Of a stretch of 64,000 nt of DNA, positions 1 through 8,556 are shown piece by piece (the stretch's first letter is position 1; every line of letters starts with the position of its first letter). The notes under the pieces are model-generated. The model did no database searches. It was not told the DNA's origin and saw only the letters and a program-made list of their open reading frames with translations. Location of the stretch: positions 1-64,000 of the forward strand of contig JAAWWF010000003.1 in NCBI GenBank assembly GCA_021404565.1, read 5' to 3'. A program made the translations under genes and the position numbers. Source of the DNA: Roseivirga sp. (lineage in GTDB: Bacteria > Bacteroidota > Bacteroidia > Cytophagales > Cyclobacteriaceae).

Positions 1-151
1 TCTGGTGAACGCAGGTGAAAATCGAATCTGCAAGGCTTGTTCATCCACCATAGGACCACCAGCCTGGTAGCTATTTCACCTTGAGGTGTTATCTACTCGG
101 GTTACATCCAAAAGGAAGCGGAAGTAATTGTGTAAGTTAAATAAGGAGAGA
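1..151. other. Left-edge stretch with no assignable gene
   Basis: No frame here can be assigned to a family. On the minus strand an ATG at 51 opens 17 codons that stay open to the window edge, so a gene downstream of the M16-like gene may begin here. No ribosome-binding site or conserved motif supports it. No terminator hairpin was found between this point and the M16-like stop codon at 152. Confidence 0.3.
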
Positions 152-1417
152 TTACTGGCCTACTACCACTTGGGTAAAGCTATCTGTGCGTAGATACTGA
201 TTGGACAGAGATAGAATACTTTCACTGTTAACAGAGTTGATTGCCTCTATATAGTCTTGAAAGAAGCTTAAATTCAGGCCCTGATAGTGAACTGCTTTAA
301 ATTTGTCCATGATTGAGAATGGAGAACTAATTGAGCCGGCAAAAGTACCGGTCATGTAGTTTTTGACGGTTTCAAGTTCCTCATTACTTACTTTCTGACT
401 CTTGAGTATTTCTATTTCCTTATGGATTTCTTCAATCGTCAATGCTTCATTTTCACTATTTACGTCCGTGCCAACAAAGAAGTAACCCTCATGATTCAAG
501 GCATAAAGTTGGGAATATATACCATAGGTGAGTCCTTTTTCTTCCCTGATATTCTTCATCAGTCTGGATCCGAAATAGCCCCCCAGTATTTCATTAAGGA
601 CCATGAATTGCAGATAGTCCTCATGAGACCTATTGAAGAGCCGTTTACCAATTCTTATTGAGGACTGCACAAACTTGGGATTGTTTATTGCAAGGCTCTT
701 CTCTGCATGGTTGATATCGGTTTTCTGTCTTGACGCATTTGACACTTTATAATCTGAAGAACCCAAATACTCCTCGAGGTTATCCTTGAATACTTCCGGG
801 AGATTACCTGAAAGCATAATGTCAAAATCTCCAAAATGAGATTCGTAAAACGACTTTACTGTATTCAACTCGAGGGAATCAATGTCCTCGGGCTGTATCC
901 TTTTGCCATAGGGGTGTTCTGGCCCAAAAACATTTTCACGCAGTGTCACAGAGGCGAGATAGTTGCTTTTTTCAAGGTTAAGCCTGACTTTTTGACTTTC
1001 TCTTTGTTTCAGCGATTGAAATGATTGCTCTGAAAAGCCAGGAGAGAGAATTAATTCTGATAAGAGCTCGAGATTTTGAGAAAAGTATTTGGTCAGCCCA
1101 TAAACAGAGATGGTACAATGATCAAAGCCCGGAGAAAATTCCACAAAACTACCGTAACTGTCGAATTTATCTGCTAACTGTTTAGCAGTTTTTGATTGGG
1201 TCCCTTCGTTTAAAAGCTTCAGCGTAAGGGGTACAACAGCGTAATCCTGAGAGTACCAGCTCCCCGCTCTTACGTTCAGGTCAATCTTGAATACTTGTGT
1301 CTTGTTGTCCTCGAGATAGAAAACCCTTCTGCCATTATTAAGCCGGGTTTCTTTTACATCGGGTAGGTGTATTTTTCTAAGCGCGTTGAAGCTTGGTGCA
1401 ATTCTCCTGTCTAGCAT
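152..1417 (-). CDS. M16 (pitrilysin-family) peptidase-like protein, non-catalytic type
   Basis: This 421-residue protein has the M16B layout: an N-terminal half starting near LNNGRRVFYLEDN and a C-terminal half carrying the conserved stretch GSRLMKNIREEKGLTYG with the substrate-binding Arg/Tyr pair. The zinc motif HxxEH expected in the N-terminal half is missing; the equivalent segment reads LTLKLLNEGTQ. In the family, such proteins pair with a catalytic HxxEH subunit to form a two-part protease. No partner is visible; it could lie beyond the left edge. No signal peptide is evident, so a cytoplasmic or peripheral location is likely. It is the last visible gene of the MBL-pssA-porU-porV operon, 19 bp after porV. 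Family is confident; lack of catalysis is inferred from the missing ligands. Confidence 0.85.
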   Translation of the reverse strand: MLDRRIAPSFNALRKIHLPDVKETRLNNGRRVFYLEDNKTQVFKIDLNVRAGSWYSQDYAVVPLTLKLLNEGTQSKTAKQLADKFDSYGSFVEFSPGFDHCTISVYGLTKYFSQNLELLSELILSPGFSEQSFQSLKQRESQKVRLNLEKSNYLASVTLRENVFGPEHPYGKRIQPEDIDSLELNTVKSFYESHFGDFDIMLSGNLPEVFKDNLEEYLGSSDYKVSNASRQKTDINHAEKSLAINNPKFVQSSIRIGKRLFNRSHEDYLQFMVLNEILGGYFGSRLMKNIREEKGLTYGIYSQLYALNHEGYFFVGTDVNSENEALTIEEIHKEIEILKSQKVSNEELETVKNYMTGTFAGSISSPFSIMDKFKAVHYQGLNLSFFQDYIEAINSVNSESILSLSNQYLRTDSFTQVVVGQ

Positions 1418-1436
1418 GAGTTGTGTTGAGTATTAT

Positions 1437-2588
1437 CTACTCTCCGTCTTTTTTGCCAAGATCATAGGTCAAGCCAAAACGGAGAGTTTCTGCAAGAGGG
1501 TGATCCTGAAACTGGGGGATAAGGTAGGCAAAGTCAAAACCAAGTGCCTTGTATTTAAACCCAACACCCATGGTGAAAAATTTGCGATTTCCTTTGTTCA
1601 CATGTTCATAAAAATAGCCGGCTCTGATAGCGAAGGTCTCTTTGTACTCATACTCAGCACCCGTAGAAATAGTGACTTCCTGCAATTCTTCTCCAATACC
1701 ATCAGGTGCATCACCAAATGAACCAAATACACCTTCCAGCAGCCCCTTGTCCAGATGACTACCGTCTGGCTGTGGAGTAGGTACCATTAGCTTATTAAAG
1801 TCCATGGCAAGGGTGATTTTGTTGTAAGGATCCAGATAAGTGGAAAGAGCAGTACCTAACCTAAGATTGGTAGGGATAAAATCTTCTTCGTCAGCACTGT
1901 TGTAAGAGATTTTTGAACCAAGATTGGAGATTACTCCACCAAAAGAAAGCTGTGCATCTTTTTGGAAAACAGTAACACGAGACCTGTAATAAACTCCAAT
2001 ATCCGCTGCAATACTAGTTCCTGGCTTGGGATCTGTTACCGGACTTACAGTGATTCCTCCTGACAGGTTGGAGTGAATAAATTTACCCGTGACTCCCAGG
2101 CTGAAATTGTTACCCAGCTTTCTTGAATATGTGCCAGCCAAGGCAAACTCTCTGGGGTTAATCGTATTTAGTTCATTACCTGCGCCATCGGTCAGTTGAA
2201 TATCTCCGAGATCGAAGTAAGTCATGGCGAATCCGAAGGCGGACACATCATCAATTTTTTTGAACATACTGAGATATGAGATAGACATATCATCTACAAA
2301 CCTTTGTAACCAGGGGGTAAATGAAAAAGCTACACCTGCACTCTTATTGATAAAGGTGAGTTTTGCTGGATTCCAGTGGCCTGAATTGGCGTTAGGGTCT
2401 GTAGCAGCGCCAACGTCTCCCATGGCACCAGAAATTGGGTCGGGGGCAATGGTGAGGAAGGGAACAGCAGTGGTGATCACTCTTTTGCTGGTGTCCTGAC
2501 CGGCAATAACTCCTGAATTCTGTGCTTTAAGATTGGTGGAGAGGGCTATAAAAACAAGGATTGCGAGCGTCCTTAGGGTATGACTCAT
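1437..2588 (-). CDS. porV: Type IX secretion system outer-membrane protein PorV (LptO)
   Basis: PorV is a FadL-like outer-membrane barrel that works with PorU in the T9SS attachment complex and shuttles cargo from the SprA translocon. The protein has a signal peptide ending LSTNLKAQ, then the family's conserved opening (TAVPFLTIAPDP, SGAMGDVGAATDPNAN) and alternating beta strands to the C-terminus. A TTG at 2603 would add five residues, but I prefer the ATG at 2588 (383 aa) because a TATCTTTG -7 element overlaps the TTG (2601-2608). It lies 31 bp after porU, the same pairing as in Porphyromonas gingivalis. PorV identity is strong; a paralogous PorV-like protein elsewhere in the genome cannot be excluded. 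Confidence 0.9.
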   Translation of the reverse strand: MSHTLRTLAILVFIALSTNLKAQNSGVIAGQDTSKRVITTAVPFLTIAPDPISGAMGDVGAATDPNANSGHWNPAKLTFINKSAGVAFSFTPWLQRFVDDMSISYLSMFKKIDDVSAFGFAMTYFDLGDIQLTDGAGNELNTINPREFALAGTYSRKLGNNFSLGVTGKFIHSNLSGGITVSPVTDPKPGTSIAADIGVYYRSRVTVFQKDAQLSFGGVISNLGSKISYNSADEEDFIPTNLRLGTALSTYLDPYNKITLAMDFNKLMVPTPQPDGSHLDKGLLEGVFGSFGDAPDGIGEELQEVTISTGAEYEYKETFAIRAGYFYEHVNKGNRKFFTMGVGFKYKALGFDFAYLIPQFQDHPLAETLRFGLTYDLGKKDGE

Positions 2589-2600
2589 GGAAATTTTTTT

Positions 2601-2608
2601 CAAAGATA
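2601..2608 (-). promoter_or_regulatory. Candidate -7 element for porV
   Basis: TATCTTTG on the minus strand fits the Bacteroidota TAnnTTTG box and sits 12 nt before the ATG at 2588. No TTG is found at the expected -33 spacing, and it falls in the short gap after porU. It would let porV be transcribed separately from porU. Confidence 0.35.
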
Positions 2609-2619
2609 AGTATATAATA

Positions 2620-5600
2620 TTAATTTGATATAATCAGCTTTTTGCGTGATGAATGTACTGTTTTACTGTCTTCAGAACGGAGCAAAGTATTGTAAATGTA
2701 TACTCCCGGAGGAAGAGATGAACCTGTATTGTCGGTTCCATTCCATGCTATCGTTTCAGTATTTGAGGCTGCTTGTTTCACGCGGTATAATGATGTGACT
2801 TTTTCGCCTTTGTGATTGAAAATTTCAACAACTAATTCTAAGGACTGACCTGCAGAATTATGCGTGACAGCAAAAGTCATATTATTAGTAAACGGATTGG
2901 GGTATGCTTTTATTTCTGAGATGCTGGCAGAATTTTGAGCGGTAACTGTGAATTCGAGAATTGCATTGCTCACATTATTATGTGTATCCCAAACCTTGAT
3001 GTCTAGTTTGTTTGTGCCAACAGGTAAATTCCTCAATGGAAAATTAACGGTCCCCTTTCTAAAATTGTCGATATCAGTCGTATAGAAGTTATTTAAGGAA
3101 TAGGTGACAGAGTCGTTGAGTGTGGCCGTTATGTCCTGACCAATGCCACTGGCAGATACATTAATACCGTTTTCATCCTCCAGCAAAAGGACAAGATCAG
3201 CATCGGGCTTGATAAAATATGCTCTTACTTTACTGGTATCGTTTAGAAAGGGCCTTACGCTAGGAGGTGTGAGGTCAGAGACTATGTTTTCACTTGTACC
3301 ACCCAGTATAAAATCTACGGATGCTCCCAAGGCGTCAGATTCAAGGTCTAAATCGGTTGCGTAAAAGGTCATTTTGCCCGATCCGAATTGGTAATTGATG
3401 TTTTTTGGAACAACAAAATCGAGTTGGAACTGACCATCAACAACTGAGGCAGAGCCGCTGAAAAGCGTACTGTTTCTCTCCAGGAATTCGAATACATCAC
3501 TCTCCGTTCCTTTGGTTTGAAGAACGTTGTCTTTATCCAGGAGGGTGAACTTTAGAACACCATTGAAATGGCTTATAACCTGACCTGAAGACTCGATAAC
3601 CCCGGTGACAGATACATGCTGTAGGGCGCGAAGGGTATCAGGTTCGTCTGTATTAAGGACATTGCCATTGATTGTGTTGATACGAATCTGATTCTCAGGA
3701 TAAGCTATTCTCATACTTGGATCTCCAAGAAGGATAAAGTTTCTATTGAGACTGCCACGAAGACTATTGTTTTTTGTAAAACTGATAATATCTCCCAGCC
3801 GCGGATACTCTCCGTTAGAAGGTTCTAAGATGCTTCCGTAAAAGGCTACATTAAGGTCATAATTGGTACTGGAAAAAACGGGACGTGCTGTTGTCACCAT
3901 GGCCAGGGCTCCTCCATCGGGCTTAAAAATTAATTTCTCAGCTCCGGAGAAGATATTGGGATCGTCATTTCTTCCAAATTCACAGGTGGCGGTTACCAAT
4001 AGGGGGAGTTTGGTACTATTGTTCCATTCATCGATAGATTCCAGCGTGAGTACTCTTTCCTGCATCCAACCGGTTTCTGCACCATGGCCAGTAAAGTTGA
4101 TAATCAAGGCACCTTCATCGACTGCGTCTAATAGTGCATTTTCGGCTTCGGGAGAAAATTCACCATTGGGACGCCTCTGTTGATCGAAGGAATCCAGGTA
4201 AAGTTTTGTGATATTATAATCGGCATAAGTAGTGTCGATTAAAGTAGCCAGCTGATCTGCATCTCTTTGGTGTATGTTTCTATCTCCATCGTCCGCTACA
4301 AATACGAGTCTGCTTCTCCAGTCTCCCAATGCCTGTGGAGAGGTTTGATAGTCGATGATCTTATCGATGGCAATAGTAGCTTGTTCTACTGTGGTGGCAG
4401 GTATTCTACCTATTCCTATATCGAGTAGGTGATCCCCCGAAGAGCTCTCTGTCCAGATGCCCTCGTCAGAATCCAGAAAACCAAAAAAGTCATCTGAAGA
4501 GAAGGATAGTAAGGGATGAAGCGAATTTCTTGCTTCATAGGTAGGGACCATGTTGGAGTTGTTTTCTACACGGTCTTTGTAGTCATAAGACCCTCTTCCA
4601 AACATCAGCAGGTATCTGAAACGATCATTGTTTTCTTTAAGAAAACGAGCATAATTTCTGATGGCTGAGATGTCTTGCCTGCCACCTGAGAACTCAGTAT
4701 AGAGCTCATCTACAGTAACAACGGACACTTGCAACCCGTCATTGGTTGACCGGAAGTCTGCAAGTCTTTGAGCCTGAGGTTTAAGAAGTTCATTGGTCAC
4801 AATTAATAAATCGGGTACAGCCTGACCAGAAAGGTTTTGATTTGGTTGCGCTTCAAAGTTTGAAACCAGAGGAATATCCTCCGGGGAGAAGACGGCAAAT
4901 TCGTGCAGGGTATCACTGAAGGTGCCGAATCTTATAAGGTTGTTGGTGGATAAGCTTTGTTGCAGGATTGGTTCCAAAACATCTGTTACATCCCAAATGC
5001 GTGTTGAAGGATTCGAATTGCCTATCTCGTAAGCGGTAATGTTCTGATTTAAGGAGTTTTTGCTGCTAAAGGTAAATGGAACAGAGTTATAGGCTAAATG
5101 GGTTGGTACAGACAATACAAAACGATTGATATAACCTACCGCATTGTTTGCTCCACCATTATCGAAGGTAGTAGATAACTCCAGGGTTGTACTTGCTGAA
5201 AAAGTGCTGGCGTCAATGCTGAAATTGCCTGAGCGTTCATCCCCTTTAATACCGTAGCGGGCATCGGGGATTGAATTAAAATTAATCCTGCCGATGGATT
5301 CCTGATTAAGGGTGAGATCAATGCCGGTGCCAATAAAGGCCTGTGACACACCTGTAAAGGTTAGGTCAATATTCTGACTCTGCTCCAGGTTTTCAATGAG
5401 ATACGAGAAATTAACCGGGCTTTGAAAATCAAATCGCTCGCCATACCATTCCCGACCAGACCCAAGAATATTGATCAGATCTTCCTCGTGGGCTATGACT
5501 TTGTCATAGTAATCGATCTGAGGGAAGTTGCCAGCGAGATTGGGCGAGGATCCTATTCTCTTTCCAGGTGTATCTTTTGCTGTGAGGTAATAATAGAGGT

Positions 5601-6024
5601 TGTCGCTGTAGAGATTTTCTGTGACCGAATAGTTATTGCCATTAAAACTCTGGTGATTGACTCTATCAACATAGAAAAGGATATAATCTTCACTATTCAG
5701 AATGCCATCATCTTCACCTTCGACAAATATGGCTAACTCCTGCAGGAGTAAAGAGCTGTAGCTGGCATTGTCTTGTGGAAGCATTCCTCCGGGCATTCCG
5801 AAAATTGCCAAATTTCGCGGATCAATGCTATTGATATCGAACCCCATGGATGAAAGGGTGCTTCTGTCTATTTTATAAACACCATGTTCTGTAAACTCCA
5901 TCCTGACCCAGGTACCTTCGCTCAGTACGCTATTGGTCTGGCCAAACAGGTTACATGGGATGATTGTGGTAAGGACAGTAAAGAGCGTCCACAGAAATCT
6001 TGCTATATGCTTCTTAACTGTCAT
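2620..6024 (-). CDS. porU: Type IX secretion system sortase PorU (C25 gingipain-like)
   Basis: PorU removes the C-terminal sorting domain of T9SS cargo at the cell surface and attaches the cargo to its anchor. The 1134-residue protein has a signal peptide (FTVLTTIIPCNLFGQ), a long N-terminal beta region, and a peptidase C25 domain with catalytic His647 in FTGHGAETGW and Cys681 in TATCEFGRND. The C-terminus is itself a T9SS-type domain (AYPNPF near the start, PPGVYIY near the end), a known feature of PorU. A TTG at 6039 would lengthen the protein by five residues; ATG 6024 follows an AAAAAGAG stretch and gives a cleaner signal peptide. It lies 18 bp after pssA and 31 bp before porV. Confidence 0.94.
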   Translation of the reverse strand: MTVKKHIARFLWTLFTVLTTIIPCNLFGQTNSVLSEGTWVRMEFTEHGVYKIDRSTLSSMGFDINSIDPRNLAIFGMPGGMLPQDNASYSSLLLQELAIFVEGEDDGILNSEDYILFYVDRVNHQSFNGNNYSVTENLYSDNLYYYLTAKDTPGKRIGSSPNLAGNFPQIDYYDKVIAHEEDLINILGSGREWYGERFDFQSPVNFSYLIENLEQSQNIDLTFTGVSQAFIGTGIDLTLNQESIGRINFNSIPDARYGIKGDERSGNFSIDASTFSASTTLELSTTFDNGGANNAVGYINRFVLSVPTHLAYNSVPFTFSSKNSLNQNITAYEIGNSNPSTRIWDVTDVLEPILQQSLSTNNLIRFGTFSDTLHEFAVFSPEDIPLVSNFEAQPNQNLSGQAVPDLLIVTNELLKPQAQRLADFRSTNDGLQVSVVTVDELYTEFSGGRQDISAIRNYARFLKENNDRFRYLLMFGRGSYDYKDRVENNSNMVPTYEARNSLHPLLSFSSDDFFGFLDSDEGIWTESSSGDHLLDIGIGRIPATTVEQATIAIDKIIDYQTSPQALGDWRSRLVFVADDGDRNIHQRDADQLATLIDTTYADYNITKLYLDSFDQQRRPNGEFSPEAENALLDAVDEGALIINFTGHGAETGWMQERVLTLESIDEWNNSTKLPLLVTATCEFGRNDDPNIFSGAEKLIFKPDGGALAMVTTARPVFSSTNYDLNVAFYGSILEPSNGEYPRLGDIISFTKNNSLRGSLNRNFILLGDPSMRIAYPENQIRINTINGNVLNTDEPDTLRALQHVSVTGVIESSGQVISHFNGVLKFTLLDKDNVLQTKGTESDVFEFLERNSTLFSGSASVVDGQFQLDFVVPKNINYQFGSGKMTFYATDLDLESDALGASVDFILGGTSENIVSDLTPPSVRPFLNDTSKVRAYFIKPDADLVLLLEDENGINVSASGIGQDITATLNDSVTYSLNNFYTTDIDNFRKGTVNFPLRNLPVGTNKLDIKVWDTHNNVSNAILEFTVTAQNSASISEIKAYPNPFTNNMTFAVTHNSAGQSLELVVEIFNHKGEKVTSLYRVKQAASNTETIAWNGTDNTGSSLPPGVYIYNTLLRSEDSKTVHSSRKKLIISN

Positions 6025-6042
6025 TTGCTCTTTTTGCAACGA

Positions 6043-6756
6043 TTAGAGTGAGACTTTCTTGTCAGTTTTGCTACCAAATATTTCCAACAGAGAGAGCAAT
6101 AGATAAAAGCCAATGACTAATGGAATTGCCACCTCTCTGAAAATGGCGAGGAGCGCTATAGACGCCAGTATCAACAGATACCTGCTCTCATTACCACGAA
6201 CTTTAAAATTCGAGAATTTCAGCGAAAATAACGTAACTGGGGTGACCATCAATGAAGAAAAGAACAGACAAATCACCAGTAGAATCCATGGGTTAGAGAA
6301 CCACGGCTGTAAGAATGAACTTCCGGCTAATATTAAAGGAATAGAGCTGGTAAAAATACCATTGGCAGTGGTGGTGAGTCCCTTGAAATTTACAGTCTGT
6401 TCCTCATCAATGTTGAATTTGGCCAATCTGAGTGCTGAGAAAAGTGCCGTAATGAAGGCCGCATAGGCAAGGGGGGCAGGCAGTTTATCAGTAAACAGTT
6501 GAAAGTAGATGAGTGCAGGGAGCACACCAAAAGTAACCAGATCAGCGAGTGAATCCAGCTGTTTCCCGATTTCAGAGTAAGCATTGAGTAATCTTGCTAA
6601 AAAACCATCCAGAAAATCAAGGAGGGCGGCCAGCCAGATCAGGTAGCAGGCGGATTCAATGTCTCCTTTAAAAAGCAAGATGATTCCCAGCAGGCCACAG
6701 GCGAGGTTGCCAAGAGTAACAGTGTTTGGGATTGCTTTTTTTATGGTTTGGATCAA
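6043..6756 (-). CDS. pssA: CDP-diacylglycerol-serine O-phosphatidyltransferase
   Basis: The enzyme joins CDP-diacylglycerol and L-serine to make phosphatidylserine, the precursor of phosphatidylethanolamine, at the inner membrane. The CDP-alcohol phosphotransferase signature DG-x2-AR-x8-G-x3-D-x3-D is complete (D50, G51, A54, R55, G64, D68, D72), and the rest consists of several hydrophobic helices; 237 residues is normal for the short PssA type. The start must be TTG at 6756: an in-frame stop lies just upstream and no ATG occurs before the conserved region. It is 6 bp after the MBL gene and 18 bp before porU. Confidence 0.93.
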   Translation of the reverse strand: MIQTIKKAIPNTVTLGNLACGLLGIILLFKGDIESACYLIWLAALLDFLDGFLARLLNAYSEIGKQLDSLADLVTFGVLPALIYFQLFTDKLPAPLAYAAFITALFSALRLAKFNIDEEQTVNFKGLTTTANGIFTSSIPLILAGSSFLQPWFSNPWILLVICLFFSSLMVTPVTLFSLKFSNFKVRGNESRYLLILASIALLAIFREVAIPLVIGFYLLLSLLEIFGSKTDKKVSL

Positions 6757-6762
6757 GACAGG

Positions 6763-7410
6763 CTATTTAGAGATGGCGCAGTAGGGATTATGAGCCTTTT
6801 CATGTCCTATGGTTGTACTAGGACCATGCCCTGTGTGAATCACCATGCTATCAGGCCAGGGAAAGAATTTTGTGTGAATGCTTTCAATAAGTGTATCAAA
6901 GTCACCACCGGGAAGATCGGTTCTGCCGATACTACCCTGAAAGAGTACATCTCCTCCAATGCAAAACAACTGATCGATATTGTAAAAAGCGATATGTCCG
7001 GCCGCATGACCCGGTACGAAAACTATCTGCAGTTGTGAAGTGCCAAAGGAGATGGTGTCCCCTTCATCAATCAACCGATCGGGTTGAGTTGTCTGATATT
7101 GTTGAAAGCCATAGTTGGGAGCGTAAGTTTCGACACTTTTCAGTGTGGACACGTCATTAGTGCCAATCCATAGTGGGACCCCATAAGTTCTCTTGACAAA
7201 GGCATTGCCCAAAACATGATCAATATGACCGTGTGTATTGAGCAGCAATTTGACCTTCAACCCCTGACTCTCTATATATTCTGAGAGTTCCTCTTCCTCA
7301 TGTTTTTCATAACAGCCAGGGTCTATAATGACTGCTTCCTTTGTACTGTCAGACAATACATAAGTGTTTTCCATAAAAGGATTGAAGGTGAAAGAACGTA
7401 TTGTGATCAT
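6763..7410 (-). CDS. MBL-fold metallo-hydrolase (glyoxalase II-like)
   Basis: A 215-residue metallo-beta-lactamase-fold hydrolase with the zinc motif THGHIDH (H60, H62, D64, H65) and later ligands in PGHAAGHIAF and HTGHGPST. This small cytoplasmic subtype includes hydroxyacylglutathione hydrolase-like enzymes, but the substrate cannot be told from sequence. A longer frame opens at 7449; I chose ATG 7410 because homologous proteins begin at this point and because the best promoter match in the intergenic gap (7427-7456) lies inside the longer frame. It is the first gene of the operon leading into pssA, porU and porV, and is transcribed away from the FAD oxidoreductase gene. Confidence 0.88.
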   Translation of the reverse strand: MITIRSFTFNPFMENTYVLSDSTKEAVIIDPGCYEKHEEEELSEYIESQGLKVKLLLNTHGHIDHVLGNAFVKRTYGVPLWIGTNDVSTLKSVETYAPNYGFQQYQTTQPDRLIDEGDTISFGTSQLQIVFVPGHAAGHIAFYNIDQLFCIGGDVLFQGSIGRTDLPGGDFDTLIESIHTKFFPWPDSMVIHTGHGPSTTIGHEKAHNPYCAISK

Positions 7411-7426
7411 GATATTCGGGTTGCTA

Positions 7427-7456
7427 CAAATTTGTCTTATTATTCTCATTTTTCAA
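7427..7456 (-). promoter_or_regulatory. Candidate promoter of the MBL-pssA-porU-porV operon
   Basis: On the minus strand TTG (7454-7456) and CAAATTTG (7427-7434) are separated by 19 nt, matching the Bacteroidota -33/-7 arrangement TTG-N19-TAnnTTTG with one mismatch. It ends 16 nt before ATG 7410. Confidence 0.4.
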
Positions 7457-7480
7457 GGGAACAAGGTTTAATTTCACTCA

Positions 7481-8533
7481 ATGGAAGTGGATTACATTGT
7501 TGTTGGGCAGGGTATTGCAGGTACGGTTTTGACAGACCATTTAATGAAAGAAGGTTTTAGTGTGTTGGTATATGATGATCAGAGTTATTCTAATTCTTCG
7601 CGAGTGGCAGGTGGGCTTTATAATCCTATTACGGGACGGAAGATGGTCAAGACCTGGCTTGCAGACGAGCTTTTTCCATATCTCTTGACTTATTATAAAG
7701 GCCTGGAACTAAGACTGTCTACGCGGTTTCTTGTCGATACCCCCATATATCGACCATTTGTTTCTATTGAAGAGCAGAATGAGTGGATGGGTAAAAGCTC
7801 AGATCCTGCTTTTCAACCATTCATAAGACAGGTTTTCGGAAGCTCACAATTTGGTGAGCATATCTATGATGAATTTGGTGGATTACAACTTGATCAATCC
7901 GGCTATCTGAATACAAAAGGTATGATTGTGGCCTTCCGCGAGTATCTTCTTACCAAAAACGCGTTAGTAGAACAGTCATTTGATGCCGAATCCCTTGAAC
8001 TAACAGAGGAAGGAACTAGATACAAGGGGGTATTAGCCAGTAAGGTGATATTTTGTGATGGGCCCTTGTTATCATCCAATAAGTACTTTAGCTGGTTGCC
8101 GCTGAGTCCTGTAAAAGGAGAGCTTCTTTTTATCAGAGTGTCTGAAGATTTTGAAGCTATCTACAATCGTGGAGTCTTTATCATACCGATAGGTGGCGGG
8201 ATTTGTAAGGCAGGCGCCACATATGATCATTTTAACCTTGATCAAAAGACAACAGAAAGGGCTCGAAAGCAGTTAATAGAGAAGCTGGATGGTCTTATTA
8301 AAATACCCTATGAGGTAGTGGATCAGGTGGCGGGAATAAGACCAGCTACTAAGGACAGAAGACCCTTTGTGGGGATTCATCCAAAGTATAGTCAATTGGG
8401 TGTTTTTGGAGGTTTGGGAACGAAGGGAGTATCATTGGCACCCTTTTTCGCTAAGCAATTTGTTGAGCACCTGACCAAATCCGAAGAACTGAAAATGGAG
8501 GCCAATATCCAGAGGTTTTTTTCGTTATATTGA
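7481..8533 (+). CDS. FAD-dependent oxidoreductase of the DAO (D-amino acid oxidase-like) family
   Basis: A 350-residue flavoprotein. The N-terminus holds the dinucleotide-binding motif VGQGIAGTVL, followed by a second FAD-contacting segment (SSRVAGGLYNPITGRK). The C-terminal GxRPATKDRRPFVG and FGGLGTKGVSLAP are typical of DAO-family enzymes such as glycine or amino-acid oxidases. Length and lack of signal peptide suggest a soluble cytoplasmic enzyme. The substrate is not predictable. Its stop codon lies 23 bp before the TolB-like gene, so the two may be co-transcribed; no promoter was found in the short divergent gap on this strand. Confidence 0.85.
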   Translation: MEVDYIVVGQGIAGTVLTDHLMKEGFSVLVYDDQSYSNSSRVAGGLYNPITGRKMVKTWLADELFPYLLTYYKGLELRLSTRFLVDTPIYRPFVSIEEQNEWMGKSSDPAFQPFIRQVFGSSQFGEHIYDEFGGLQLDQSGYLNTKGMIVAFREYLLTKNALVEQSFDAESLELTEEGTRYKGVLASKVIFCDGPLLSSNKYFSWLPLSPVKGELLFIRVSEDFEAIYNRGVFIIPIGGGICKAGATYDHFNLDQKTTERARKQLIEKLDGLIKIPYEVVDQVAGIRPATKDRRPFVGIHPKYSQLGVFGGLGTKGVSLAPFFAKQFVEHLTKSEELKMEANIQRFFSLY

Positions 8534-8556
8534 AAGTCTTTAAGTCAGAAAATAGC

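Noticed and set aside
7427-7434. CAAATTTG palindrome as a plus-strand promoter for the FAD oxidoreductase gene
   Set aside because: The nearest TTG on that strand is 23 nt away and the distance to the ATG is long; the minus-strand reading fits better.
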